From an uncultured Flavobacteriaceae bacterium (GTDB taxonomy: Bacteria; Bacteroidota; Bacteroidia; Flavobacteriales; Flavobacteriaceae): a stretch of DNA of 64,000 nt. This document shows positions 48,963-59,266 of the stretch, in pieces (within the stretch, counting starts at the first letter, position 1; the number at the start of each line of letters is the position of its first letter). The DNA is taken from assembly GCA_905182575.1 (NCBI GenBank), contig CAJJCA010000018.1:1-64000 (forward strand). The letters run 5' to 3'. Both the position numbers and the translations under genes were made by a program. Under the pieces are notes generated by a model. That model had not been told where the DNA came from and did not search any database. It saw only the letters and a list, made by a program, of their open reading frames with translations.

Positions 48963-50412
48963 TTATAAATTTAATGTTATTGAAAAAGTGGTTCCCTTTT
49001 CTCCTGTTTTATAATCAATTTTCCCACCATGCGAATCGATGATGTTTTTCACAATACCAAGTCCCAATCCCATGCCTTTGCTCTTTGTCGTAAACTTGGG
49101 TTCAAACACCTTTTTTTGTATTGAAATAGGAATTCCATTTCCATTATCAGTAAAATGGATTTTAACTTCGGTGTTAAGAACTTCTATTTTCACCTTAATT
49201 TTAGCTTTCTTTCCTTGGGGTACCGCCTGGAGGGCATTTTGAATTAAATTGGTGATCACTCTGATCCATTGTGTTCGATCTAACTTAACCATCACAATGG
49301 GCTTAGAAGTTTTAAAGTTGATTTTATTTTTCTCAAAAATTTCTAAAGATCTTCTTGTGACCTCAACCAAATCTGAACTCACCAATTTAGGAACGGGTAG
49401 GGTCGCAAAGTCCGAAAAAGCATTTGCAACATTACTCATCGTGTCAATTTGTTCAATCAAGATTTGAGAAAACGCTTCAATTTTACTCTTATTATCAAGG
49501 TCTTTTTCAGAAAATTTTCTTTGAAAACTTTGAACGGTTAAACGCATTGGAGTCAATGGATTTTTTATCTCGTGGGCCACTTGTTTTGCCATCTCTTGCC
49601 ACGCTTGTTCCCTTTGGTTTTTTGCCAAGAGTTCGGCACTGCTTTCGATGTCATCAATCATTTTATTATAAGAATTGATCAAACTCGAAATCTCTCTTGT
49701 CGCGTTTTTAAGATATATTTTTTCATTTTGTTTTAACAAGCCCGTTTGGTCGATTTTCATACGTATCGTTTCTAAAGAACGCGAGATGTATCTTGAAATA
49801 AAATAAGCTAAAATAATAGCAAAGACCAGCATCAAAAGATAAATCATCGAGACTTTGCAAAAAAGTACTCAATTCGTTTTCTGAAAAAGAAACGTCTTCA
49901 AAGTAGGGGAAAAACAACAGCGCGAATGGCTTACCATTTTTGTCTTTTAAAAGACTATAAGAAGACTGAAACTTACCAATTTCATCATTATTCTGCTCTA
50001 AGAATCTCCCTTCAAAACTATTCTGTATTTTCTCAATGAGCTCTTGTTTGAGGGTATAATTATTTGCGATGATTTTTAAGGGTAAAAACGAGGTAAATAA
50101 TGGTTTTCCTTCAAGATCAAATAGTGAAAAATTTACTTTATGAATTTTTATTATTGCGCTAAAATCATTTTCAAATTCAGACCAAACTGGGTTAGGTTTG
50201 TTGATCAAACTGTTTTTGTCGACCAAATAATTGATTTGACTCTTCAGCTGATTTTCCTTTCGGTTAAGTCTGAAAAGGTTATAATCCTTGGACTCATTCT
50301 TGTATTGAAAAAAAGTGGCTCCTAGAATCAAAAGACAAGCAATAAATACAAGAAGAATCATCGAAATGAAAATCTGGGTTCTTAATGATATCTGTCTTAA
50401 TAAAGGTGCCAT
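48963..50412 (-). CDS. sensor histidine kinase (NtrY-like), one frameshift
   Basis: A membrane sensor kinase. Helix 1 (TQIFISMILLVFIACLLILGATFF), a periplasmic sensor region of about 180 residues and helix 2 (IYLLMLVFAIILAYFIS) precede a HAMP domain. The H box is VAHEIKNPLTPMRLT, the N box NLIQNALQAV, and the G boxes DNGNGIP and GMGLGLGIVKNI. One shift near 49840, just before helix 2, splits the frame. Joined length about 483 residues. No response regulator gene is adjacent, so its partner is elsewhere. Confidence 0.9.
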
Positions 50413-50431
50413 TTGATTAACGATTCTTCAA

Positions 50432-50973
50432 TTAATTTTTAGATCTATATTTTTTATATAATTTAATTCCCAAGGCAAGAAAAACGATAAGACCTATTAT
50501 TCCTCCAAATGCAAATACCCAGTGGATACTACTTTTTAAAATCGCCAAAAAGATAATGGCAAACAAAAGCAGCGTTGCCCCTTCATTCCATAACCTCATG
50601 AAATTTGAAGAATAATTTATGACATCTTTTTGTAGCTGTAAAAACATTTGATGCGTTTTGAAATGATATAAAATCAATAATAAAACAAACCCCAGTTTGA
50701 TGAGCATCCACGACTGAGAAAGCCAGCTTGGCATAAGAATCAGCAACCATACAGCGAAAATAGTCGCTAGAATTGCAGAAGGCCAAGTGATGATGTACCA
50801 TAACCGTCGCGCCATTAGTTTGAGTTGTTTTTCTAAAATTTCCTTTTCAGGAGACTCTTTTTTTTTGAGGCTTCAATGTGGTAGATGAAAAGCCGAGGTT
50901 GGTAAAATAAACCCGCAAACCAGGTTATTACAAAAATTAAGTGTAATGATTTAATGTAATTGTAATACTCCAT
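50432..50973 (-). CDS. hemJ: HemJ-type protoporphyrinogen IX oxidase, one frameshift
   Basis: A membrane heme-synthesis enzyme. The ATG at 50971-50973 begins MEYYNYIKSLHLIFVITWFA then GLFYQPRLFIYHIEA, the conserved first helix with its His. After a one-base shift in an A run near 50870 the frame continues MARRLWYIITWPSAILA and LGFVLLLILYHFKTHQMF, the conserved second half. Joined length about 180 residues, five helices. It lies 20 bases from the sensor kinase and shares the region with hemH and the hemA cluster. Confidence 0.88.
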
Positions 50974-51050
50974 AATTCCACTGGCGCTTTATAGTGTCAC
51001 AAATTACAAAAACATATTCAATGAATGGGATGTTTTGCTGAGGGATCAAA

Positions 51051-52394
51051 TTAAGTAGATTTTAAATATTTTTTTACTTCAAATAACAAGAAGCATCCTG
51101 TGACCAAAGCCGCTAAAAACTCTGCAACGGGAAAGGCAAGCCAGACCCCATTAATCCCCATGAATTTCGGAAAAATATAGAGCAGTGGAATGAAGAAAAA
51201 TCCCTGACGTGTCAAAGTCAATAAAAGTGCGGGAAGTGCTTTTCCGATGGCCTGATAATAGGCTGCACCGATCAGTTGAATTCCAACGATGGGAGTAGCT
51301 GCAAAAACCCAACGGATTGCCGAGGGTGCTTGAGATAATACCAATGGATCTTCTGTAAAAACCCTTCCGATGGATTCTGAAAAGATATTTATTAAAATAA
51401 AAATCAGCGTAGCCAATGAGGTAGAATAGATTAATGCCGTCCGAATTACTTTTTGAACACGGTCTTTGTTTTTTGCGCCAAAGTTAAATCCAGCAATGGG
51501 AATAAAGCCCTGAGTAATTCCCAGTACGGGGAACAATGAAAACATTAGTAATCGGCTAATAATTGCATAAATTGCGACAACAGAAGCGCCGCCTAGACTG
51601 TAGAGCAGGTTATTGACAAGTAAGATTGAAATACTCAAAACTCCTTGTCGAGCAAGGGTTACAAATCCCAGTGCTCCAATTTCTTTTGTTATTTTTAAAT
51701 CAATTTTAAAGTCATTATATTTAAAATTAAGCTCTGATTTTTTTGAAATAAAAAAATTAAATATATAAAGTGCACAAACACCATAAGACAAAGTGGTCGC
51801 CCAAGCAGCTCCAGCCATTCCCCAATCCAAAATATAAATAAAAACATAATCTAAAATTAAGTTGGAAACCGAGGGAAGCATCATTGCATACATTGCATAC
51901 TTTGGTTTACCCTCTGCCCGAATTACGTTGTTCCCCATCATACAATATCCTAATATTGGAACCCCATAGAGAAGAATTTTATAATAAATTTTAGCAGGTT
52001 CAAAAAGCGGGCCTTTTCCTCCAAACAAGGGGATGATTGAATCTACAAACCACAAGCCAAAGATCACGAAACTGACTGTGAAAAAAAGTGTAAGAATGAT
52101 TTGATTTCCAAAAGTTTTAGTTGCTTTTGACAAATTCTTATCCCCTAATGAGCGGGAAATGATTGAGCCTCCTCCCAGTCCAATTGCCATCCCCAGCGCA
52201 GCAATAAAAAAAGAAACTGGGAGCACGACGTTGATTGCAGCAATTGCATTGGAGCCAATCCATTGTCCAACAAAAATGGTGTCAATTAAAATATTTAGCG
52301 ACATTACAAAAATGCCAATAGAAGCAGGAACTGCTTGAGTGATTAATAACTTTGGAATGGGTTGGGTGCCAAATAAGGCAGAACCTTTTTTCAT
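51051..52394 (-). CDS. MATE family efflux transporter
   Basis: 447 residues with twelve helices and the two MatE halves (IPKLLITQAVPASIGIFVMSLNILIDTIFVGQWIG; later LGFVTLARQGVLSISILLVN). The ATG at 52392-52394 (MKKGSALFGTQ) is preferred over an upstream frame start because it lies two bases past the hemH stop. MATE proteins exchange cations for drugs or metabolites; the substrate is not predictable. Co-transcribed with hemH, it might export a porphyrin or toxic intermediate, which is speculation. Confidence 0.9.
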   Translation of the reverse strand: MKKGSALFGTQPIPKLLITQAVPASIGIFVMSLNILIDTIFVGQWIGSNAIAAINVVLPVSFFIAALGMAIGLGGGSIISRSLGDKNLSKATKTFGNQIILTLFFTVSFVIFGLWFVDSIIPLFGGKGPLFEPAKIYYKILLYGVPILGYCMMGNNVIRAEGKPKYAMYAMMLPSVSNLILDYVFIYILDWGMAGAAWATTLSYGVCALYIFNFFISKKSELNFKYNDFKIDLKITKEIGALGFVTLARQGVLSISILLVNNLLYSLGGASVVAIYAIISRLLMFSLFPVLGITQGFIPIAGFNFGAKNKDRVQKVIRTALIYSTSLATLIFILINIFSESIGRVFTEDPLVLSQAPSAIRWVFAATPIVGIQLIGAAYYQAIGKALPALLLTLTRQGFFFIPLLYIFPKFMGINGVWLAFPVAEFLAALVTGCFLLFEVKKYLKST

Positions 52395-52395
52395 T

Positions 52396-53424
52396 TTAGC
52401 CTTCGATTTCGGCAAGCGCCCATTCATCGATCCATCTGCTCAGGACTTTCACCCAAGCAGGTCTGTCGTTAATACAAGGAATGACATGAAGCTTTTCGCC
52501 TCCTTTTTCTTCAAAATCTTCTGCAGCCTCCATTCCAATCTCCTCGAGTGTTTCTAAACAATCTGACACAAAAGCAGGGGTGGCAATCGCTAAATTTTTC
52601 ATTCCATTTTTAGCAAAACGGGCAACGGTTTGATCCGTATAGGGTTGAAGCCAGGGGTCAACGCCCAGTCTCGATTGAAAGCTTGTGGAGAAAGTCCCCT
52701 CTTTAAGTTCTAAATACTCGGCCACCTGTCGCGTGGTTTCTTTACATTGATGTCGGTAACAATATTGATGCGCATCTGACTTGGTTTGACAACAACTTTT
52801 ATCCATTTTACAATGAGACTTTGTAATGTCTGATTTTCGGATATGTCGTTCTGGAATTCCGTGGTAGGAAAACAACAAATGTTCCCAATCCTTTCCTTTT
52901 AAGTCTTCTTGAATGCTATCCGCCAAGACCCTAATGTAGTCCGGATGGTTGTAAAAAGGAGGGAGAATTGTGAGGGACAGATCAGGATATTTTTCATTTC
53001 TAATTTTTTCAGCAAGCACAACGATGGTCTCTGTGGTTGCCATCGCAAACTGAGGATAAAGTGGGACCAACATGATTTCATCCACGCCTTGATCAACCAA
53101 ATTTTTTATTCCACTTTCGATCGGAAGTGAACCATAACGCATGGCCAATTCAACAGGAACAGCAACTTGTTTTTGGACAGCTTCTTGAAGTCTATGAGAC
53201 AAAACAATAAGTGGTGAACCTTCCTTCCACCATATTTTTTTATAAGCTTTTGCAGATTGCTTTGGACGGGTATTTAAAATAATCCCTTTTACTAAAAAGG
53301 TTCTAAACGCTTTGGGCAAATCGATCACCCGCTCATCCATTAAAAACTCTCCTAAATATTTTCTTACATCTTTCTTTTCTGGACTGTCCGGAGAGCCCAG
53401 ATTGATCATTAAAACTCCTTTCAT
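52396..53424 (-). CDS. hemH: ferrochelatase
   Basis: 342 residues. It inserts Fe(II) into protoporphyrin IX, the last step of heme synthesis. The start is typical (GVLMINLGSPDSPEKKDVRKYLGEFLMDERVID). The metal-binding His lies in LLFSYHGIPERH, and the second signature in SFQSRLGVDPWLQPYTDQTV. A Cys-rich insert (CKMDKSCCQTKSDAHQYC) may bind a metal cluster, as in some other ferrochelatases. Intact, followed by the MATE gene. Confidence 0.95.
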   Translation of the reverse strand: MKGVLMINLGSPDSPEKKDVRKYLGEFLMDERVIDLPKAFRTFLVKGIILNTRPKQSAKAYKKIWWKEGSPLIVLSHRLQEAVQKQVAVPVELAMRYGSLPIESGIKNLVDQGVDEIMLVPLYPQFAMATTETIVVLAEKIRNEKYPDLSLTILPPFYNHPDYIRVLADSIQEDLKGKDWEHLLFSYHGIPERHIRKSDITKSHCKMDKSCCQTKSDAHQYCYRHQCKETTRQVAEYLELKEGTFSTSFQSRLGVDPWLQPYTDQTVARFAKNGMKNLAIATPAFVSDCLETLEEIGMEAAEDFEEKGGEKLHVIPCINDRPAWVKVLSRWIDEWALAEIEG

Positions 53425-53434
53425 TCAATATTTT

Positions 53435-54322
53435 TTACGAAGATACAGACATTAAATATTTTTTTGGTGTGGTCCCATATTTCTTTTTAAAAGCAGAGAT
53501 GAAATGACTTGAAGTGCTGTATCCTAGTCTAAGACTGATCTCATTGATGTTGTGTTGCTTGGCATTCAACATTCTTCTGGCTTCATTCATTTTGTGATCA
53601 AGCAAATAGCCGTAAACCGTTTCACCATAAATTTGTTTAAACCCTTCTTTAAGTTTTTTTATATTCAATCCAATCTCCGAGGAAAGCTCTTGTAATGTTG
53701 GTGGTTCTGACATTTGAGCCAAAATAATTTCTTTGGCTTTCCTTATTTTTCTAACATTCTCTTCGTCCACCAAAAAAGGACATTGCTCTATATTGGTATC
53801 TTCATTCTTGTTAAAAAATAGACTCAATAATTCATATACTTTGCCCTTAAAATATAACGACTTCATGCTGTCGTGAATCTTGGCTTCTAAAATTTGGCTT
53901 AACACCACGCTCATGGCTGGGCTAAATGGACGGGTGTCATAATATTTTTTTGAGTTATTTTCTGGATTTAAAAAGTGAATTTCATCGGAATTTTCTGAAA
54001 AAAGGCCATGAAATTTTTTAATAGAGATTACAAGGCTGACCATCGAGGAGTCTGGATGTAAATCTAGATTTATGGGAAGTGCTTGTATGGGATTATACAA
54101 AACGATTACGTTTTTCCCTTGAACTGGAAAACTATAGTTTCCCTCGTTGAACAGAAAAACCCCTTCTCCTTTTTGACAAAAGTGAAATTGAATAAATTCT
54201 TTACTCACTTCTTTCTCATACGTCTCATTTTGAAGACTCTCATTCCTGTAACGTGAAATGTAAAACCCATTTTCTATTTCAGTAGTTTCCATTGTACTTT
54301 TGTCGTTGTTTTTATCAGCCAC
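53435..54322 (-). CDS. AraC family transcriptional regulator
   Basis: 295 residues. The N-terminal part is a cupin-like sensor (EFIQFHFCQKGEGVFLFNEGNYSF). The C-terminal part has two helix-turn-helix motifs (TLQELSSEIGLNIKKLKEGFK; INEISLRLGYSTSSHFISAFKKKYGTTPKKYL). It lies 10 bases upstream of hemH on the same strand and is divergent from hemA, with 172 bases between. This position in flavobacteria suggests control of heme genes in response to iron or heme; the ligand is inferred only. Confidence 0.9.
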   Translation of the reverse strand: MADKNNDKSTMETTEIENGFYISRYRNESLQNETYEKEVSKEFIQFHFCQKGEGVFLFNEGNYSFPVQGKNVIVLYNPIQALPINLDLHPDSSMVSLVISIKKFHGLFSENSDEIHFLNPENNSKKYYDTRPFSPAMSVVLSQILEAKIHDSMKSLYFKGKVYELLSLFFNKNEDTNIEQCPFLVDEENVRKIRKAKEIILAQMSEPPTLQELSSEIGLNIKKLKEGFKQIYGETVYGYLLDHKMNEARRMLNAKQHNINEISLRLGYSTSSHFISAFKKKYGTTPKKYLMSVSS

Positions 54323-54437
54323 CTTATTATTGAAAATAATTTAAGACACAAATCTATTTCAAAAATATTATATTTAAAGGAATTTCAATAATAAATTGAC
54401 TAAAAAACTTAAGGGGTTATAATTAGTCCTTCTAGCG

Positions 54438-54470
54438 TTGTTTTTTAGAAAGATCCTCGTTTTATTTTTG
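54438..54470 (+). promoter_or_regulatory. promoter of the hemA cluster
   Basis: TTG at 54438-54440 and TATTTTTG at 54463-54470 with a 22-base spacer match the Bacteroidetes consensus. It lies in the divergent intergenic region between the AraC gene and hemA. Confidence 0.5.
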
Positions 54471-54494
54471 TTAAAATAAATACAAAAAAAACTC

Positions 54495-55701
54495 TTGAAA
54501 AACGGCATCCAATATTTTGTTGTGGGACTTTGTTATAAAAACGCGGATTTGCTGACCCGTGGGAAGTTTACGTTAAACAAAGAACAAACCAAACTTTTAT
54601 TGGAAAAGGCCAAAGCAGATGGATTAACCGAATTGATTGTTAATTCTACCTGTAATCGCACCGAAATTTATGGTATAATCTCGGATCCTAATTTGCTAAT
54701 TTCTTATTTATGTGAATTTTCAGAGGGCGATTTGGAATGTTTTAGAGAAAAGGGATACGTTTTGGAGGGCAAGGAAGCAATTAACCATGTTTTTCGTGTC
54801 GGTTGTGGGTTGGAAAGTCAAATTTTGGGAGATTTTGAAATCATTGGACAACTTAAGAAAAGTTTTTATTTTTCTAAAAAACATAAAATGGTCAATGGTT
54901 TTTCTGAGCGATTGGTGAACTCGGTCATTCAGTCCAGCAAACGAATTAAAACCGAAACCGAGATTTCAACGGGAGCTACTTCTGTTTCTTTTGCCTCAGT
55001 TCATTACATATTAGAAAACGTTGACGAGGTTTCTCATAAAAACATTTTGCTTTTTGGAACCGGAAAAATCGGCAGAAATACTTGTGAAAATCTAATTAAA
55101 CACACTCAAAACGAGACATGTCGTTTTGATTAATAGAACCGAAGAAAGCGCTCAAAAAATTGCGGGAAAATTTAATCTTATATACAAGAAATTTGATAAT
55201 TTAAAGGATGAAATTCAAAAAACAGACATTATGATTGTCGCCACTAGCGCCGATTATTTTTCTGTAACTCCTGAACTAATTAATCCAAAAAAACCCTTGT
55301 TAATTCTTGATCTTTCAATGCCTTCTAACGTTGATCCTAAGGTAAAATTAATGGAGTCAGTTACCTTAATTAATTTGGACGAGTTGTCTCAAATGACCAA
55401 TGCAACGCTCGTGAAAAGAGAGAAGATAGTTCCCGTTGCTGAGAAAATTCTTAATGAGGTTAGGGCTGAATTTTTCCAGTGGATTGAGCACCGCAAATTT
55501 GCGCCCACGCTCAAGGCCTTAAAAAATAAATTATTATATGGGCAGTCACAAGACTTACCTGATCAAGATGATTTTTCTCAAACTGTAAATAGACTAGCAG
55601 GGCGAGTTGCTAGTTATCTTAAAGAGAATCCTTCTAAAGCCGACGAAACCTTGTCAATGCTTCAGGATTTATATCAATTGGATTCCGAAATTGATGCTTA
55701 A
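54495..55701 (+). CDS. hemA: glutamyl-tRNA reductase, one frameshift
   Basis: First step of the C5 pathway: reduction of glutamyl-tRNA to glutamate-1-semialdehyde with NADPH. The catalytic Cys lies in LIVNSTCNRTEIYG. GCGLESQILGDFEIIGQLK and the NADPH fold LLFGTGKIGRNT follow. The frame shifts near 55130, then reads INRTEESAQKIAGKFNL through to the C-terminal dimerisation helix. TTG at 54495 is the only suitable start. The last codons overlap the hemC start by eight bases. Joined length about 401 residues. Confidence 0.93.
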
Positions 55702-56606
55702 TAAAATACTTCGAATAGGAACCCGTGAAAGTCAGTTGGCGCTTTGGCAGTCTCAAAATGTCGCTAATTCTCTTGAAAAAGAGGGAGCTTCTTCTACGCT
55801 GATTAAGATTAAAAGTGATGGGGACACAGATCTTGTAAAGCCACTTTACGCCATGGGAGTTCAAGGAGTTTTCACCAAAACCTTAGATACCGCACTATTA
55901 CAAAACAGAATTGACATTGCTGTTCACAGCCTAAAAGATGTACCCACGCAACTTCCAAAAGGAATTATAATTGCAGCTGTCCTATCGCGAGGAAGTGTCT
56001 CGGATGTTTTGTTAAGAAAAAAAGATGTCAATAATCAGAATTTCAATCTCACCATTGGAACAGGGAGCCTGAGAAGAAAAGCCCAATGGTTAAATAAGTA
56101 TCCTGATTATGAGGTTGAAAACCTCAGGGGTAATGTTCAGACACGCATAGAAAAGTTAAATCAATCCGATTGGCATGGAGCGATTTTCGCAAAGGCTGGC
56201 CTTGAAAGAATGGAGCTTTTGGGAAATGATTATCAAGTTTTAGATTGGATGATTCCGGCTCCTGCCCAGGGTGCAATTGCTGTTGTTTGCAGAGAAGAAG
56301 ACTTGGAGATTAAAGCACTCTTTAAAAACATCCATTGTGAAACAACATCGATCTGTGTGGGTATTGAAAGAAAATTTTTAAATATTCTCGAGGGAGGATG
56401 GACTTTTAAAATCAATAAATTTAGAATTAGAAGGTGAAAAAATGACTTTTACAGTGGGATTGTTTTCCACTGACGGTATGCAAGCGGTGACCACAGAAAA
56501 GTCAGTCAACCTTGATTCTATTGCCGAATTAGCAAAATCCACAGTCGATGAGTTACTGTCTCGAGGCGGTAAAGCAATCATGGAGGAAATAAAAAATAAC
56601 CGTTAA
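55694..56606 (+). CDS. hemC: hydroxymethylbilane synthase, interrupted at the cofactor Cys
   Basis: It joins four porphobilinogens into the linear tetrapyrrole. The ATG at 55694 overlaps the hemA stop. The body is clear: RIGTRESQLALWQSQ, VGVFTKTL-like segment GVQGVFTKTL, AVHSLKDVPTQ, TGSLRRKAQW, NLRGNVQTRIEKL and APAQGAIAV. After LEGG the expected CTAPIGA stretch, which carries the dipyrromethane-binding Cys, is absent. The sequence jumps, with a frame change, to INLELEGEKMTFTVGLF. About 20 bases seem deleted near 56400. With this loss the protein would be inactive, so an assembly error is likely. Confidence 0.9.
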
Positions 56607-56607
56607 T

Positions 56608-57273
56608 ATGCGTTTGTTATCCACAAAAATAATATCTCATTTCTTCAAAGAACGATTAGTTCTTAATCAATTCAGTGTCGTTGAAAAGGCATTTATTGAA
56701 GTTCGTCCGACAAGTGATGTGGCGGTTGGGCAAGTAGCCAAAAACGTTATTTTCACGAGTCAAAATGCAGTTAATATTGCTTTTAAAAATGAAAAAATCA
56801 GAACTGCTCTACAAGATAATTTTTTTTCTAAGTCGCAAGCGCTTTAATAAATGCAGCTAAAAATGGCAAAAAAGTTAAAAATTGCTGATAAATCATCAGA
56901 ATTGGCTGATTTTATATCAAAAAACAATAAAAATGATCAATTTTCATTTTTTTGTGCCGGCGGAAGATTTGATGATTTAGAACGTATTTTATCGACGAAC
57001 GACATAAAAATCACACCAATAATATTATACAACACCTTGCCACAGCCTCATGTAATTAAAAGTCATTTTGATGGAGTATTGTTTTTTAGTCCCAGTGCGG
57101 TGAGGAGTTATGCAATGAAAAATACTTTTAAAAATACCCATGCATTTTGCTTGGGACCCTCCACCGCAAAAGAAGTGGAAAATTATACCGAAAATTTTTC
57201 TGTTGCTAAAACTCCAGAAGACACCCAAATGCTATTGATTATTAAAAATTATTTTAAAAAAGGATATGAATAA
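56608..57273 (+). CDS. hemD: uroporphyrinogen-III synthase, one frameshift
   Basis: It cyclises hydroxymethylbilane to uroporphyrinogen III. Residues 1-75 ([17 protein letters not shown]...[14 protein letters not shown]) form the first half, with the typical TSxNAV motif. A shift near 56845 leads to the second half ([15 protein letters not shown]...[23 protein letters not shown]). HemD is poorly conserved; the position between hemC and hemE and the SPSAV motif support the call. Its stop overlaps the hemE start by eight bases. Confidence 0.88.
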
Positions 57274-58287
57274 GAACGAATTGTTTTTAAAAGCTTTAAA
57301 AGGAGAAGTCCTAGAGCGACCTCCAGTATGGATGATGCGTCAGGCGGGAAGATATTTACCCGACTTCATGGAACTTAAAAAGAAATATGGTTTTTTCACC
57401 CGTTGTCAAACACCAGAGTTAGCTACTGAAATTACTCTAATGCCAATTGATCAAATTGGAGTGGATGCTGCTATTTTGTTTAGTGATATTCTTTGTGGTG
57501 CTTCAGGCGATGAATATTCCTGTGGAAATGCGAGATGGAGTTGGACCTTTTTTACCAACACCCATTCGAACGAGTGCAGATCTCGATCAGGTAATTGTTC
57601 CAGACATTGAGGAAAGTTTGGGTTATGTGCTAGATGCCGTAAAAATGACCCAAGCCGAACTGAATGGTCGTGTTCCCTTAATCGGTTTTGGGGGTTCTCC
57701 ATGGACGCTTTTGTGTTATGCAGTTCAAGGACAGGGATCAAAGACTTTCGATATTGCAAAAGAGTTTTGCTTTAAAGAAGAAGTGCTGGCACATCAGTTA
57801 TTGCAAAAAATAACAGATACTTCAATTGCCTACCTTAGAGCTAAAGTAGCTGCAGGTGCAGACGCAATTCAGCTTTTTGATTCTTGGGGAGGTTTGCTTT
57901 CGCCAGAAGATTACCAAAAATTTTCATGGCCTTATCTACAGCAAATTGTAGCTGCTTTAAAGGACATTACTCCAGTAATTGTTTTTGGGAAAGGCTGTTG
58001 GTTCGCCTTACCATGAAATGGCCAAATCCGGTGCTTCGGCGCTGGGCGTAGATTGGACTTGTTCTGCTCGAAATGCCCGCTACTTGTCTGGAGGTCAAAT
58101 AACGCTTCAAGGGAATTATGATCCTGCAAGATTATTTTCTCCTATTTCTCAAATTAAGAAAGACGTAAAGCAAATGATTGATGCCTTTGGTAAAGATCGT
58201 TATATCGTCAATCTAGGACATGGAATTCTCCCCAACATTCCTGTAGATCATGCCAAAGCATTTGTTGACGCAGTTAAAGAATATTAA
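57266..58287 (+). CDS. hemE: uroporphyrinogen decarboxylase, two frameshifts
   Basis: It decarboxylates uroporphyrinogen III to coproporphyrinogen III. Conserved parts: [15 protein letters not shown] with the substrate-binding Arg, [34 protein letters not shown], and the end [20 protein letters not shown]. The frame changes near 57500 (in the stretch after LFSDIL) and near 57990 (IVFGKG | [10 protein letters not shown]). Joined length about 340 residues, normal for the family. Confidence 0.94.
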
Positions 58288-58304
58288 CCTTAAACCCCTA
58301 ATCG

Positions 58305-59213
58305 ATGAAAAAAGAATTCCTTGATTATATTGAAAATCTCCAAGACCGAATTACTCAAAAGCTGACTCAGATTGATGGTGGAGCTAAATTTCGAGAGGAT
58401 AAATGGGAGCGTCCAGAGGGAGGCGGAGGTAGAAGTAGGGTTATTGAAAATGGAAATGTTTTTGAAAAAGGAGGGGTTAACATCTCTGCAGTTCACGGGG
58501 CGCTTCCCGAGAGCATGAAAAACTATTTTAAAGTCAGCGAGGGCAATTTTTTTGCCTGTGGTCTGAGTTTGGTAATTCATCCTAAAAATCCAATGGTGCC
58601 TACCGTTCATGCAAACTGGCGGTATTTTGAATTGTATGATACCACAGGCAGTCTCAAAGACTCTTGGTTTGGAGGAGGACAGGATTTAACTCCATATTAT
58701 CTTTTTGAAGAGGATGCGCGTCACTTTCATCAAGTTTGTAAGAAGTCTTGCGATGCCCATGATCAAAGTTTCCATGAAATTTACAAGCAAAAGTGTGACG
58801 ATTATTTTTGGAATACCCATCGAAACGAAGCCCGAGGAATCGGAGGATTATTTTTTGATTATTTAAGGCCAACGGATTCCTTTACTACAAAAAATTGGTT
58901 TGATTTTGTTACAGAAGTTGGAAATAATTTTTTAGCAGCCTATGTGCCAATTGTTGAAAAGCGAAAAGAGCTTCCTTATGATGATCAGCAGAGAAAGTGG
59001 CAAGAAATTCGACGTGGGAGGTATGTTGAATTTAATTTAATTCATGATAAAGGAACTCTTTTTGGACTTAAAACAAATGGACGAATCGAGAGTATATTGA
59101 TGAGTTTACCCCCTCACGTCCAATGGCACTATGATTTTCACCCAAACCCGGGAAGTCCGGAAGCCAAATTAGAAGATGTTTTAAAGCATCCAAAATCTTG
59201 GATTGATAAATAA
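58305..59213 (+). CDS. hemF: oxygen-dependent coproporphyrinogen III oxidase
   Basis: 302 residues, intact. It oxidises coproporphyrinogen III to protoporphyrinogen IX with O2. The motifs include HPKNPMVPTVHANWRYFE, SWFGGGQDLTPYYLFEEDARHFH, RGIGGLFFDYL, and RRGRYVEFNLIHDKGTLFGL with a final LPPHVQWHYDF. Its presence with hemJ implies an aerobic route. It follows hemE by 17 bases. Confidence 0.96.
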   Translation: MKKEFLDYIENLQDRITQKLTQIDGGAKFREDKWERPEGGGGRSRVIENGNVFEKGGVNISAVHGALPESMKNYFKVSEGNFFACGLSLVIHPKNPMVPTVHANWRYFELYDTTGSLKDSWFGGGQDLTPYYLFEEDARHFHQVCKKSCDAHDQSFHEIYKQKCDDYFWNTHRNEARGIGGLFFDYLRPTDSFTTKNWFDFVTEVGNNFLAAYVPIVEKRKELPYDDQQRKWQEIRRGRYVEFNLIHDKGTLFGLKTNGRIESILMSLPPHVQWHYDFHPNPGSPEAKLEDVLKHPKSWIDK

Positions 59214-59266
59214 ACGAGAATTAAATTATAATTCTTAATTTAAGGTCAATCTAAAATTAATAAAAA

